Part shown: positions 41,640-49,463 of the stretch, piece by piece
How the letters are laid out: each line of letters begins with the position of its first letter
Numbering within the stretch: the stretch's first letter is position 1
From: an uncultured Eubacteriales bacterium
GTDB taxonomy: Bacteria > Bacillota > Clostridia > Peptostreptococcales > Anaerovoracaceae
Reading direction: 5' to 3'
DNA length: 64,000 bases
Assembly (NCBI GenBank): GCA_902773665.1
Contig: CACYFF010000010.1
Coordinates: forward strand, 1 to 64,000
Notes under the pieces: generated by a model
Database searches by the model: none
The model's input: only the letters and a program-made list of their open reading frames with translations
Told to the model about the DNA's origin: nothing
Made by a program: the position numbers and the translations under genes

Positions 41640-42800
41640 TTATTTTACGAATCCGTTGTTCTCGATGCGCTTGTTGAGTCTGGTGAAGATCTCGTCGGTG
41701 ATGGTGCCGGCATCTCTCGCCCAATCTTCCGCATAGATCGCCTTGTCACCGTCTCTGCCCAGCAGGATGGCAACGTCGCCCATCTTGACGTCGGGGATGT
41801 CCGTAACGTCCAGCATCATCTGGTCCATGCAGATGCGGCCTGCGCCCTGGCAGTACTGGCCGTGTACGATGGCCTTCAGCTTGCCGCCGGACAGGTTGCG
41901 GGGCACGCCGTCCGCATAGCCGATGCACAGGGTCGCGATCTTGGTGGGTCTCTCCGCAGTAAAGGTGCGGCCGTAGCCGACGGTCTCTCCGGGAGCGATC
42001 TCGCGGACGGAGGCGATGTGGGCTTTCAGGGTCATGACCGGCTCCAGATGAACGGGTCTCTTGGTATAGTCCTCATAGACCTGCTGCGCGCCGTACATGC
42101 AGATGCCGAAGCGGGCGTAATCCGCCTCGGGCAGCGGAGAGTAGTTGATGCTGCCCAGGGAGTTCTGGCAGTGTACGTATCCGGGGTTGACCCCTCTCTT
42201 CTCCAGCTCGTGCTTCGCCTTGAAGAATGCCTCGATCTGGCCCTTCGTGAATTCCACGTGCTGCTCTTCGCCGGTGTCGGCAACGGGCAGGTGGGTGAAC
42301 ATGCCGGTGCAGTTGATATGCTTCAGGTTATAGAACTCGACCATGGTGTCGTAGTCGTCCTTGGCGACGCCGATGCGGTGCATGCCGGTGTCGATGGCCA
42401 TGTTGGCCAGCAGTTTGGCGTCCTTGTTCTCGGGCATGGTGGCTTCGATCATCTGGCCGAAGACCTCGTCCAGCTGCTTCGCGTATTCGATGCTTACGAG
42501 GGTCTGGGTGATCTGGTTGCGGTACAGCTCCATGGCGAATCCGGGAGCGGTGTAGCCCAGGATGATGATGGTGCCCTTGATGCCGGCTTCTCTGAGCTCG
42601 ATGGCTTCGGAGAGAGCTGCGACGCAGATATGGTCGACGCCGAATTCGTTCAGCTTCGCCGCGATCTGTGTGGCGCCATGGCCGTAGCCGTTGGCTTTGA
42701 CCACGCCCATAATGCCGGTCTTCGGGTCAAACTCCTTGCTGAGTTCTTCCAGGTTGTGCTTGAGAGCCGTAGAATCCAGCTCGATCCAGGTTCTGTTCAT
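41640..42800 (-). CDS. alr: Alanine racemase
   Basis: 386 residues from the ATG at 42800 (MNRTWIELDSTALKHNL), with TTGGAGGAAAAAGTT before it; the TTG inside that site is not used. PLP lysine is K35 in GVVKANGYGHGA. The catalytic Tyr region reads CIGYADGVPRNLSGGK, and the C-terminal domain has GRICMDQMMLDVTDI. It makes D-alanine for the cell wall. Some amino-acid racemases of this fold prefer serine or lysine; I see no reason to prefer that. It has its own promoter and terminator, so it is a single-gene unit. Confidence 0.93.
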   Translation of the reverse strand: MNRTWIELDSTALKHNLEELSKEFDPKTGIMGVVKANGYGHGATQIAAKLNEFGVDHICVAALSEAIELREAGIKGTIIILGYTAPGFAMELYRNQITQTLVSIEYAKQLDEVFGQMIEATMPENKDAKLLANMAIDTGMHRIGVAKDDYDTMVEFYNLKHINCTGMFTHLPVADTGEEQHVEFTKGQIEAFFKAKHELEKRGVNPGYVHCQNSLGSINYSPLPEADYARFGICMYGAQQVYEDYTKRPVHLEPVMTLKAHIASVREIAPGETVGYGRTFTAERPTKIATLCIGYADGVPRNLSGGKLKAIVHGQYCQGAGRICMDQMMLDVTDIPDVKMGDVAILLGRDGDKAIYAEDWARDAGTITDEIFTRLNKRIENNGFVK

Positions 42801-42851
42801 AACTTTTTCCTCCAAAATTTATATAGAATGGGTGATTTCGCACTAAACTAT

Positions 42852-42881
42852 ATTATATGCCAGTGGGTCTGGTTTTATCAA
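42852..42881 (-). promoter_or_regulatory. Promoter of alr
   Basis: Minus strand: TTGATA (42876-42881), 18 bases, TATAAT (42852-42857). About 50 bases before the ATG. Confidence 0.7.
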
Positions 42882-42885
42882 CCCC

Positions 42886-42914
42886 TTGCGGGGGTCACCC
42901 CGTTTGATTATAAT
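42886..42914 (+). promoter_or_regulatory. Promoter of the rubrerythrin gene
   Basis: Plus strand: TTGCGG (42886-42891), 17 bases, TATAAT (42909-42914). The spacer contains the short dyad GGGGTCACCCC. The -35 boxes of this and the alr promoter are only a few bases apart, so the two units are divergent. Confidence 0.65.
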
Positions 42915-42978
42915 TGAAATGTTACCAAACATAGTAGCCATTCACATTCCCAGCGAAGTGTTAAAAAGGAGAAAAAAG

Positions 42979-43560
42979 ATGAAGAAATTTGTATGCCCCG
43001 TTTGCGGCTACGTCTATGAAGGCGAAGCTATCCCCGAAGGTTACGCATGCCCCCTGTGCAAGTGCCCCGGCACCAAGTTCAAGGAAATGGACGAGTCCGC
43101 TCCTCTTGCCGCTGAGCACGTATTCGGCGTAGGCATGAATCTGGACGGCGTACCCGAAGAAGACAAGAAGTACATCATCGAACAGCTGAAGGCCAACTTC
43201 CAGGGCGAATGCTCCGAAGTCGGCATGTATCTGTGCATGGCCAGAGTTGCCCACAGAGAAGGCTATCCCGAGATCGGCCTCTATTGGGAAAAGGCAGCCT
43301 GGGAAGAAGCAGAGCACGCTGCAAAGTTCGCGGAACTGCTGGGCTCCGAGCTTGAACCGAACATGACCGACTCCACCAAGAAGAACCTGGCCTGGAGAGT
43401 CGACTGCGAATTCGGCGCCGTTCAGGGCAAGTTCGATCTGGCCAAGTGCGCCAAGAAGAACAACCTCGACGCCATCCACGACACCGTCCACGAAATGGCC
43501 CGCGACGAGGCGAGACACGGCAAGGCTCTGAAGGGTCTGCTGGACAGATACTTCAAGTAA
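42979..43560 (+). CDS. rbr: Reverse-type rubrerythrin
   Basis: 193 residues from the ATG at 42979, eight bases after AAAAAGGAG. The order is reversed relative to classical rubrerythrin: the rubredoxin iron site comes first (C6/C9 in CPVCGY and C24/C27 in CPLCKC), then the four-helix di-iron domain with [36 protein letters not shown] and [17 protein letters not shown]. Such proteins serve anaerobes as NADH-linked peroxide or oxygen reductases. It has its own promoter and terminator. A C-terminal fragment of a second copy lies at 45516-45665. Confidence 0.94.
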   Translation: MKKFVCPVCGYVYEGEAIPEGYACPLCKCPGTKFKEMDESAPLAAEHVFGVGMNLDGVPEEDKKYIIEQLKANFQGECSEVGMYLCMARVAHREGYPEIGLYWEKAAWEEAEHAAKFAELLGSELEPNMTDSTKKNLAWRVDCEFGAVQGKFDLAKCAKKNNLDAIHDTVHEMARDEARHGKALKGLLDRYFK

Positions 43561-43576
43561 GAATTTCAATGGGAGG

Positions 43577-43607
43577 AGAGATGCGTTCTTCGGAGCGCAT
43601 CTCTTTT
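43577..43607 (+). terminator. Terminator of rbr
   Basis: AGAGATGCG and CGCATCTCT form a 9-bp stem with a 10-base loop, followed by TTTT. It is 17 bases after the rubrerythrin stop. Confidence 0.8.
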
Positions 43608-43638
43608 CATATCGGGTCATAGAAAGGCAGCTTAAGTT

Positions 43639-44136
43639 ATGAAAGAAATATTCGAACGCGTAAGCATCCGCAAATACGAAGACAGACCGGTGGAACCGGA
43701 GAAGATCGAAGCCATCCTGCGGGCCGCCATGGCGGCGCCCTCCACAGGCAACCAGCAGCCCTGGGAGTTCTATGTGGTCACCGATAAGGAGATCATCCGG
43801 AAACTGTCCCAAGTCCACCAGTATGCGGTGACCGCGGCGGACGCCCCGGTGGTGATCGTCCCCTGTTACATGACGGAGAATATCTGGGTACCGGAATGGG
43901 CGCAAATCGATCTGGCCATCGCCACGGAAAACCTGTGGCTGGAGACGACGAGCCAGGGACTGGGCGGCGTTTGGATGGGCATCGCGCCTCAGGAAGACCG
44001 CATCGAAGCGGTGGACAAGATCCTCGGCCTGCCCGCAAACCTGCACGCCTTCGCGCTGTTCCCCCTGGGCTATCCCGCGGAAAGCCGCAAGCAGGAGGAC
44101 CGCTGGAAGCCGGAGCGCGTCCACTATATCCGGTGA
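43639..44136 (+). CDS. Nitroreductase family protein
   Basis: 165 residues. FMN-binding motifs: FERVSIRKYEDRPVEPEKIEAILRAAMAAPSTGNQQPWEFYVV at the N-terminus, and LGGVWMGIAP (the conserved GLGGVW-like motif) later. Ends LFPLGYPAESRKQEDRWKPERVHYI, the usual short nitroreductase end. It probably uses NAD(P)H to reduce flavin-accessible substrates; the true substrate is unknown. It is followed after three bases by the MBL-fold gene. Confidence 0.9.
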   Translation: MKEIFERVSIRKYEDRPVEPEKIEAILRAAMAAPSTGNQQPWEFYVVTDKEIIRKLSQVHQYAVTAADAPVVIVPCYMTENIWVPEWAQIDLAIATENLWLETTSQGLGGVWMGIAPQEDRIEAVDKILGLPANLHAFALFPLGYPAESRKQEDRWKPERVHYIR

Positions 44137-44139
44137 CCC

Positions 44140-44931
44140 ATGCATCAGCTGATCCAGCTCTCTGAGCGCATCTGGTATATGGACCTGGACTACGCCACGG
44201 ACCGGCCGAATCTGGGATACATACAGGGAGATGAGCTCTCCCTGATGTTTGACTGCGGCGCATCGCCGGCACACGTCTCCGATTTTATGGGTCTTTTGAA
44301 TGCGCATGGGCTGCCGCTGCCGAAGATGGCAGCGCTCTCCCACTGGCACTGGGATCACGCGCTGGGGATGGCTGCGTTGAAAAAACAGGGGATCCCCGTG
44401 ATCGCCTGCCGGCAGACCAATGTGGTCCTAGGGCAGGTGTCGTCCTGGGAATGGACGGAAACAGCGATGCAGCGGAGACTTCAGACCGGTGAAGATATCC
44501 TCTTCTGCGATGACTTTATCCGCAAGGAATACAAAGGCGATTTGTCTGCAATCCCACAGTTCCGCACAGCAGACATCCTCTTCGAGGAGACAAAGACGCT
44601 GGACCTTGGCGGGGTCACCGCACAGTTGATCCATGTGGGCGGCCCCCATTCGGAAGATTCGGTCGTCTGCTATGTATCGGAGGAGAAGTTCGTCTTTCTG
44701 GCGGACAGCGCCGGCAAGGATCTGTACGGCATTCCCTGGGACTACGATCCGAACGACCAGGCGGCATCGGATCTTGCGATGGAACGGATGCCCGACGATC
44801 CGGTGCGTCTGAGAAAATACCGGAAAGCATTGGAACAGCTGGATTTTAAGCGCTGTCTGAAGGGTCACGCGCCCTGCAGCAGCCGCAGCGAATGGATGGA
44901 AGAACTTAAGGAAAGGGAGGCCAGACTATGA
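44140..44931 (+). CDS. MBL-fold metallo-hydrolase
   Basis: 263 residues with the metallo-beta-lactamase motif LSHWHWDHALGM (HxHxDH, residues about 67-72), a GGPHSEDSVVCYV histidine and FLADSAGKDL as the next metal positions, and LKGHAPCSS near the C-terminus. The N-terminal ERIWYMDLDYATDRPNLGYI strand is typical of the glyoxalase-II-like group. The target is not known. Overlaps the next gene by four bases, so nitroreductase-MBL-small protein form one operon. Confidence 0.88.
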   Translation: MHQLIQLSERIWYMDLDYATDRPNLGYIQGDELSLMFDCGASPAHVSDFMGLLNAHGLPLPKMAALSHWHWDHALGMAALKKQGIPVIACRQTNVVLGQVSSWEWTETAMQRRLQTGEDILFCDDFIRKEYKGDLSAIPQFRTADILFEETKTLDLGGVTAQLIHVGGPHSEDSVVCYVSEEKFVFLADSAGKDLYGIPWDYDPNDQAASDLAMERMPDDPVRLRKYRKALEQLDFKRCLKGHAPCSSRSEWMEELKEREARL

Positions 44932-45266
44932 CGATCGACGTTTACCGCCAGTATTTCGAAGCAGAATGCACCTTCGCGGGCGTGCCCCGCAGAGCCGCCC
45001 TGGTGACCCTCACATCCGACTCGGAGGCAGGCCAGATCCGTTATACGGCCGCGGCCGCCTTCTTCCCACACACCTCGGAAGACGACTTTGGGGTCTCCTA
45101 CGATGCCTTTGCGGAGGCCGTCCTCTACGAGGCGAAAGGCCGCCGGTCGAAAAAGAGAGAAGCCCAGCTGATGGAACAGCTGCAGGCTGCGGTCGACGAA
45201 GCTGCAGCAGCCCTGGATGCGAAGGTGTTCTGGGACAAGCCGCTCCGGGAGGCGCAGTGGGGGTAG
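44928..45266 (+). CDS. Small hypothetical protein
   Basis: 112 residues, no family recognised. It is mixed beta (VYRQYFEAECTFAGVPRRAALVTLTSDSEAGQIRYTAAAAFFPHTSEDDFGVSYDAF) then a long charged helix (KKREAQLMEQLQAAVDEAAAAL). Soluble, without signal peptide. Coupled to the MBL gene by ATGA; a strong terminator follows 50 bases later. Real coding sequence is supported by spacing and an AAGGGAGG ribosome site. Confidence 0.75.
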   Translation: MTIDVYRQYFEAECTFAGVPRRAALVTLTSDSEAGQIRYTAAAAFFPHTSEDDFGVSYDAFAEAVLYEAKGRRSKKREAQLMEQLQAAVDEAAAALDAKVFWDKPLREAQWG

Positions 45267-45315
45267 CAGCAATCTCTGCAGCCTTGCACTTTGACTTTTT
45301 TCCTTTTTCAAAGTT

Positions 45316-45345
45316 TGGTCAATGGGTTTTCATTGACCATTTTTT
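45316..45345 (+). terminator. Terminator after the nitroreductase operon
   Basis: TGGTCAATG and CATTGACCA form a perfect 9-bp stem with loop GGTTTT, followed by TTTTTT. Confidence 0.92.
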
Positions 45346-45490
45346 ATTATTGAGAAGTGTCAACTGATCTTAATGATATGAAAAAATATATATTTTCATG
45401 GAACTTTTTCTGCACAATCTGCGTCTAAATAATGAAAAGAACAAAAACAGAAATCATGAACCTCCTTAAGATACACCTCCAAAGTAAGTA
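45346..45490. other. AT-rich gap, no gene seen
   Basis: Between the terminator and the next hairpin there are only AT-rich bases with a weak hairpin (ATGAAAAAATATATATTTTCAT). On the minus strand AAGGAGG precedes an ATG with only ten codons; I do not call it. Confidence 0.5.
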
Positions 45491-45516
45491 AGCAGATGCA
45501 GTGCAGGGCATCTGCT
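45491..45516. terminator. Hairpin at the end of the rubrerythrin remnant
   Basis: AGCAGATGC and GCATCTGCT pair perfectly around an 8-base loop. The right arm ends on the first base of the remnant stop codon. T content after it is low, so termination is uncertain. Confidence 0.45.
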
Positions 45517-45665
45517 TATTTCTTGTTTCTGTTCGTCAAAGAAAAAGGAGAACTGCTCTCACAGTTCTCCCATTCTTCAAAATACTTGAAGTATCTCTCC
45601 AACAGACCCTTCAGGGTCTTGCCGTGTCTGGCTTCGTCGCAGGCCATTTCGTGGACGGTATCGTG
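45516..45665 (-). pseudogene. C-terminal fragment of a second rubrerythrin
   Basis: In the minus strand, [16 protein letters not shown] and [11 protein letters not shown] are read without interruption. This matches the last 27 residues of the intact rubrerythrin at 42979-43560 with a few changes (R to C, A to T, D to E). The stop codon after YFK is lost, and the frame runs on through an old terminator hairpin (45547-45570) to a later stop. The rest of the gene is gone, replaced by the aldo/keto reductase, whose stop is three bases away. Probably a relic of duplication and deletion. Confidence 0.85.
45547..45570 (-). terminator. Terminator inherited from the lost rubrerythrin, now after the aldo/keto reductase
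   Basis: GGAGAACTG and CAGTTCTCC pair over 9 bp; on the minus strand TTTTTC follows. It now lies about 100 bases after the aldo/keto reductase stop and can end that transcript. Confidence 0.8.
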
Positions 45666-45668
45666 TTC

Positions 45669-46811
45669 TCAGCACCCAAACAGCTCCGCGGTCTTGCGCA
45701 TGCGCTCCGCGACGGAAACGCCGAAGGGGCACCGCGCTTCGCAGCTCTGGCAGCCGATGCAGTCGGAAGCCTTGCGCTCCAGGGCCATATAGTGCGCCCT
45801 TACGCTCTCGGGCACCGCAGGCTGCGCCGTCGCCAGGTCGTAGAATTTATTCACCATCGCGATATCGATGTCCATGGGGCACGGCTTGCAGTGACCGCAA
45901 TAGGTGCACTGGCCGCTGTACGCGTGCAGCGGCGCAGAAGCCAGCACGGAGGCGTAATCCTTCTCGTCCGCCGTTGCCGTTTCGTACGCGACAGCAGCGT
46001 CGATCTGCTCCTTCGTGTCGTAACCGCAGAGCACGGAGGACACGCCGGGCCGGGTGAGCGCATAGTGGATGCACTGCACCGGGGTAAAGACGGCGCCGAA
46101 GGGAGATCTGGCCGGGTCAAACAGACGGCCGCCGAAGTAGGGCTTCATGACGGTGATCCCCACGCCATTCTCCTCACACAGCCGGTACAGCGCAGCGCGC
46201 TCCTCATCGATGCCGGACATCTCGTTCGCATAGTTTTCGAACATCTCATCCAGCACCTCCGTCGCAGGATGCATGTCGAAGGCCGGGTTGATGGAGAAGA
46301 GGATCATCTCCACGATACCGGATTCGATGGCCGTTTTTGCGATGCGGGGATTGTGGGTGGAAAGGCCGATGTGGCGGATGGTGCCCGCCGACTTCAGTTC
46401 CTTTACATATTCGATGTAGGGGCTGTTCATGCACAGATCCCAGTCCTCCTGCGCGTCCACGTAGTGGATCATGCCGAGGTCGATATAGTCCGTACCGAGG
46501 CGCTGCAGCAGGTCCTCAAAGGCCGGCTTTACGAATTGCATGTCGCGGGTGCGCACGTATTGGCCGTTCTGGTGGGTGGAGCCGATGTGACCCTGCACAA
46601 ACCACTTTTCCCGGTTGCCCTCGAGGGCTTTGCCGATGATGTCCCGGGACTTCGGATCGGACATCCAGCAGTCGATGATGTTGATGCCCTTTTCCTGCGC
46701 GTACCGGATGAGTTCCACGGATTCCTCGAACTCGTGGCGCTCCAGCCACTCGCCGCCGAATCCGATCTCGCTCACTTCGAGTCCGGTGTTTCCTAATTTT
46801 CTGTACCGCAT
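45669..46811 (-). CDS. Aldo/keto reductase with C-terminal 4Fe-4S ferredoxin domain
   Basis: 380 residues from the ATG at 46811 (MRYRKLGNTGLEVSEIGFGGEW), preceded by GGAGGAAGAGAAC. The TIM barrel covers about residues 1-270 with the usual catalytic layout (D in INIIDCWMSDPKSRD, K-like position, H in FVQGHIGSTH). The C-terminal region has two Cys clusters, CTYCGHCKPCP and CIGCQSCEARCP, for two 4Fe-4S centres. Such proteins are common in anaerobes and may take electrons from ferredoxin rather than only NAD(P)H; substrates are unknown. Confidence 0.9.
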   Translation of the reverse strand: MRYRKLGNTGLEVSEIGFGGEWLERHEFEESVELIRYAQEKGINIIDCWMSDPKSRDIIGKALEGNREKWFVQGHIGSTHQNGQYVRTRDMQFVKPAFEDLLQRLGTDYIDLGMIHYVDAQEDWDLCMNSPYIEYVKELKSAGTIRHIGLSTHNPRIAKTAIESGIVEMILFSINPAFDMHPATEVLDEMFENYANEMSGIDEERAALYRLCEENGVGITVMKPYFGGRLFDPARSPFGAVFTPVQCIHYALTRPGVSSVLCGYDTKEQIDAAVAYETATADEKDYASVLASAPLHAYSGQCTYCGHCKPCPMDIDIAMVNKFYDLATAQPAVPESVRAHYMALERKASDCIGCQSCEARCPFGVSVAERMRKTAELFGC

Positions 46812-46888
46812 GTTCTCTTCCTCCGAAAAAGCATGACGCAAATTTCCGTATTTTTACGTATTTCCAGATATTTTTCGGTTATCCTGGG

Positions 46889-46917
46889 TTGATTTCCCGA
46901 TCCGCGGAAGATATAAT
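46889..46917 (+). promoter_or_regulatory. Strong sigma-A promoter
   Basis: TTGATT (46889-46894), exactly 17 bases, TATAAT (46912-46917). Transcription should start near 46924. Confidence 0.8.
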
Positions 46918-46923
46918 ATCAAC

Positions 46924-47003
46924 CATCTTGTGACTTTAGGCGGCTGCCGCCCAGCAAGCCGGTCGCTTAAACGTACGGAGGGGGTAAGAACCCCTCTTTT
47001 TTC
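46924..47003 (+). ncRNA. Candidate small RNA or riboswitch-like leader
   Basis: About 80 bases lie between a near-ideal promoter and a terminator hairpin (GAGGGG at 46978-46983, CCCCTC at 46991-46996, then TTTTTT). Inside is a second hairpin GGCGG/CCGCC at 46939-46951 and an unpaired, purine-poor middle (CAGCAAGCCGGTCGCTTAAA). There is no open frame. It could be a free small RNA, or an attenuating leader of the PAP2-like gene 50 bases on. I could not match it to a known riboswitch from memory. Confidence 0.55.
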
Positions 47004-47053
47004 TTTTTCCGCAAAGCACCATTTTCGCGAAATGGTGCTACAATAAATACGTT

Positions 47054-47509
47054 ATGAACGACTTTGCAGTGATTTTACATAATAAGATCCTCGTGACCGC
47101 GCTCATCGGCTGGGCCTGTTCCCAGATCCTCAAGCCCTTCACGTTTATGATCGTCAACAAGCGTTTCGACGTTTCCCGCTTTACCGGGGACGGCGGCATG
47201 CCCAGCAGCCACTCCACCTTCGTAACGTCGGCTGCCGTAGCGGCAGGGCTTAACTGCGGCTGGGATTCCCCCGCCTTCGCCATCATGACCGTCATCGCCT
47301 TTATCGTGATGCACGATGCCATGAACGTGCGCTACGAGACCGGCAAACAGTCCCAGGTCTTGAACGAACTCATCGAGAAATTCAACATGATCTCCGATCA
47401 CGACGTGACCCTGGAGAAAAAACTCGAGGAGTTCGTGGGCCATACGCCGATCCAGGTCGCCGCAGGCTTCGTCCTGGGCGTCGTGGTCGCGTTGATCGTA
47501 AACCTTTAA
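47054..47509 (+). CDS. Divergent PAP2 family membrane protein (DUF212)
   Basis: 151 residues with three to four hydrophobic segments. Family motifs: QILKPFTFMIVNKRFDVSRFTGDGGMPSSHSTFVTSAAVA, where GMPSSHS is the PAP2-like phosphatase loop, then FIVMHDAMNVRYETGKQSQVLNELIE and a C-terminal GHTPIQVAAGFVLGVVVALIV. Distant relative of lipid phosphatases acting in the membrane; the actual substrate is not known. No good Shine-Dalgarno precedes the ATG at 47054 (AATAAATACGTT), unusual for this genome. Convergent with ribokinase, four-base overlap. Confidence 0.88.
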   Translation: MNDFAVILHNKILVTALIGWACSQILKPFTFMIVNKRFDVSRFTGDGGMPSSHSTFVTSAAVAAGLNCGWDSPAFAIMTVIAFIVMHDAMNVRYETGKQSQVLNELIEKFNMISDHDVTLEKKLEEFVGHTPIQVAAGFVLGVVVALIVNL

Positions 47510-48408
47510 CCGGCGATCTCTTCCCGGCTGGGTAAAGATGCCTGCGCACCTTCCCGCGTAACGGAGAGCGATGCCGCTTTATTTGCAAAACGTACAGCGT
47601 CTTCCGGCGCCTGCCCTTCGGACAGCGCCACCGCGAACGCACCGTTAAAACAGTCTCCCGCAGCCGTGGTATCCACGGCTTTTACTTTTTCCGTGGGAAT
47701 CAGTTCAGCGCCTTCCGCAGTACAGAGGTACGCCCCTCTGCTGCCCACGGTCACCAGCACATTCCTTACGCCCATGGTCTGCAGCTTTGCTGCGGCTTCT
47801 CCGATCTCCGACGGTTCTTCGCAGGGCATTCCAGTAAGCCGCGACAGCTCCGTCTCGTTGGGTGTAAGCCAGTCCACGCACTTCAGCACGCTTTCCGGGA
47901 TCTCGTCCGGCGCCGGCGCAGGATTCAGAATGACGGTCTTGCCCAGCGCATGGGCCTTCTTCGCCAGATACCACACGGCATCGTAGGGGATCTCCAGCTG
48001 CAGCATCAGAATATCGCACTGCTCCAGCGCATTCTCGCATTCCTTCAGATATTCCGTATCGCAATAGGCGTTGGCCCCCGCGATGACGACGATGCTGTTG
48101 CGGCCCTGCTCGTCCACGTAAATGCAGGCCGTGCCCGTAGGCGCGGTGACCCTGCGCAGCGCAGACACGTCGCAGCCGCAGTCCGCCAGGCTCTTTGCAA
48201 GCACATCGCCGAAGCCGTCTCTGCCGACGGCGCCCAGCATGGCCACGTCGCCGCCCAGTTTTGCCGCGGCAGCCGCCTGGTTGGCGCCTTTGCCGCCGGG
48301 GTTGTACAGCAGGCCGTCCGCCAGCACGGTCTCCCCTTCCAGAGGCATGCGCTTCATGGAGAAGCGGAGATCCATGTTCAGGCTGCCTGCCACTAAGATC
48401 TTTGCCAT
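47506..48408 (-). CDS. rbsK: Ribokinase
   Basis: 300 residues of the PfkB family. N-terminal MAKILVAGSLNMDLRFSMKRMPLEGETV and NPGGKGANQAAAAAKLGGDV give the ribokinase sugar-binding motif; DTTAAGDCFNGAFAVAL holds the catalytic Asp (anion hole TAAGD in place of the usual TGAGD). It phosphorylates ribose. It follows the nucleoside hydrolase gene with one base between, so the pair releases and then activates ribose from nucleosides. Confidence 0.92.
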   Translation of the reverse strand: MAKILVAGSLNMDLRFSMKRMPLEGETVLADGLLYNPGGKGANQAAAAAKLGGDVAMLGAVGRDGFGDVLAKSLADCGCDVSALRRVTAPTGTACIYVDEQGRNSIVVIAGANAYCDTEYLKECENALEQCDILMLQLEIPYDAVWYLAKKAHALGKTVILNPAPAPDEIPESVLKCVDWLTPNETELSRLTGMPCEEPSEIGEAAAKLQTMGVRNVLVTVGSRGAYLCTAEGAELIPTEKVKAVDTTAAGDCFNGAFAVALSEGQAPEDAVRFANKAASLSVTREGAQASLPSREEIAG

Positions 48409-48409
48409 A

Positions 48410-49351
48410 TTACGCTCCGTATCTTCTCAGTTCTTCCTCGATCACATCCCAGTACCGTTCCACGTCCACCGCGACTGCCACATTGGAGTTGATGGGCTTC
48501 TTCTGATAGTTGAAGAAGTCGCAGTTCGTGCGGCCGTAGCTTTCGCCCCGGGAGATGTCGATGGTCGTGTGCATTGGCTTCAGGGCAATGACGTCCGGCG
48601 CGATGAGCCAGACGATGGTGCAGGGATCGTGCAGCGGTCCGCCGGGGAAACCGAAGATCTCCTTCTGCGTGCGGCAGAAATGAGCCATCAGATCCACGAA
48701 CAGATCGCTGGCCTTGTTGCCGATCTTCTTCATGCGCTCCACGACTTCCGGCACGCACAGCACCTTGCGGGTGATGTCCAGACCCATCATGTAGACGGGC
48801 CGGCCGCAGGTAAAGCAGACGTAGGCCGCCTCCGGGTCGCAGATGATGTTGAACTCCGCTGCGGGGGTCACGTTGCCGTTCTGATAGCTGCCGCCCATCA
48901 GGACGATCTTGTCGATCTTCTCGACGATGGCGGGCTCCATGCGGATGGCCATGCCCAGGTTCGTCATGGGACCGGTGGTGACCATGGTGATCGGCTCATC
49001 GCTCGCCATCAGGGTCTCCACGATGTATTGCACCGCGTGCTTTTCCTGCAGTTTCAGGGTGATCTCCGGGAACACCGGACCGTCCAGGCCGGTCTCTCCG
49101 TGAATGTCGGCAGCGGTCATCTTCTCCCGCACCATGGGCCCCTTGCAGCCCATATATACGGGGATGTCTCCCCGGCCGATCCACTGCAGTACCTTTAAGG
49201 CATTGCGGCTCGTCTTTTCGATGGTCTGATTGCCGGATTCCGTCGTAATGCCCAGCAGCTCGATCTTGGGGCTGCCCGCCGCCAGCATAATGGCGACTGC
49301 GTCGTCGTGACCCGGGTCACAGTCTAAAATGATCTTGGTAATTTCGCTCAT
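48410..49351 (-). CDS. Inosine-uridine-type nucleoside hydrolase
   Basis: 313 residues. The calcium-binding motif is ILDCDPGHDDAVAIMLAAG (DxDxGxDD-like: DCDPGHDD), with VYMGCKGPM, TMVTTGPMTNLGMAIR, GGSYQNGNVTPAAEFNIICDPEAA and PLHDPCTIVWLI, all family features. It splits ribonucleosides into base and ribose, matching the ribokinase downstream. Whether it prefers purines or pyrimidines is not visible. RBS AAAAGGAGTTTATCCC. Confidence 0.93.
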   Translation of the reverse strand: MSEITKIILDCDPGHDDAVAIMLAAGSPKIELLGITTESGNQTIEKTSRNALKVLQWIGRGDIPVYMGCKGPMVREKMTAADIHGETGLDGPVFPEITLKLQEKHAVQYIVETLMASDEPITMVTTGPMTNLGMAIRMEPAIVEKIDKIVLMGGSYQNGNVTPAAEFNIICDPEAAYVCFTCGRPVYMMGLDITRKVLCVPEVVERMKKIGNKASDLFVDLMAHFCRTQKEIFGFPGGPLHDPCTIVWLIAPDVIALKPMHTTIDISRGESYGRTNCDFFNYQKKPINSNVAVAVDVERYWDVIEEELRRYGA

Positions 49352-49463
49352 GGGATAAACTCCTTTTCGGTTCTAACGCTACTATCTTACCATATTTTAT
49401 GCACTGTAGGGGACGGTTCTGTGGTATATTGGCATAGATAGAAAACTGTTTAGGAGAGACATC

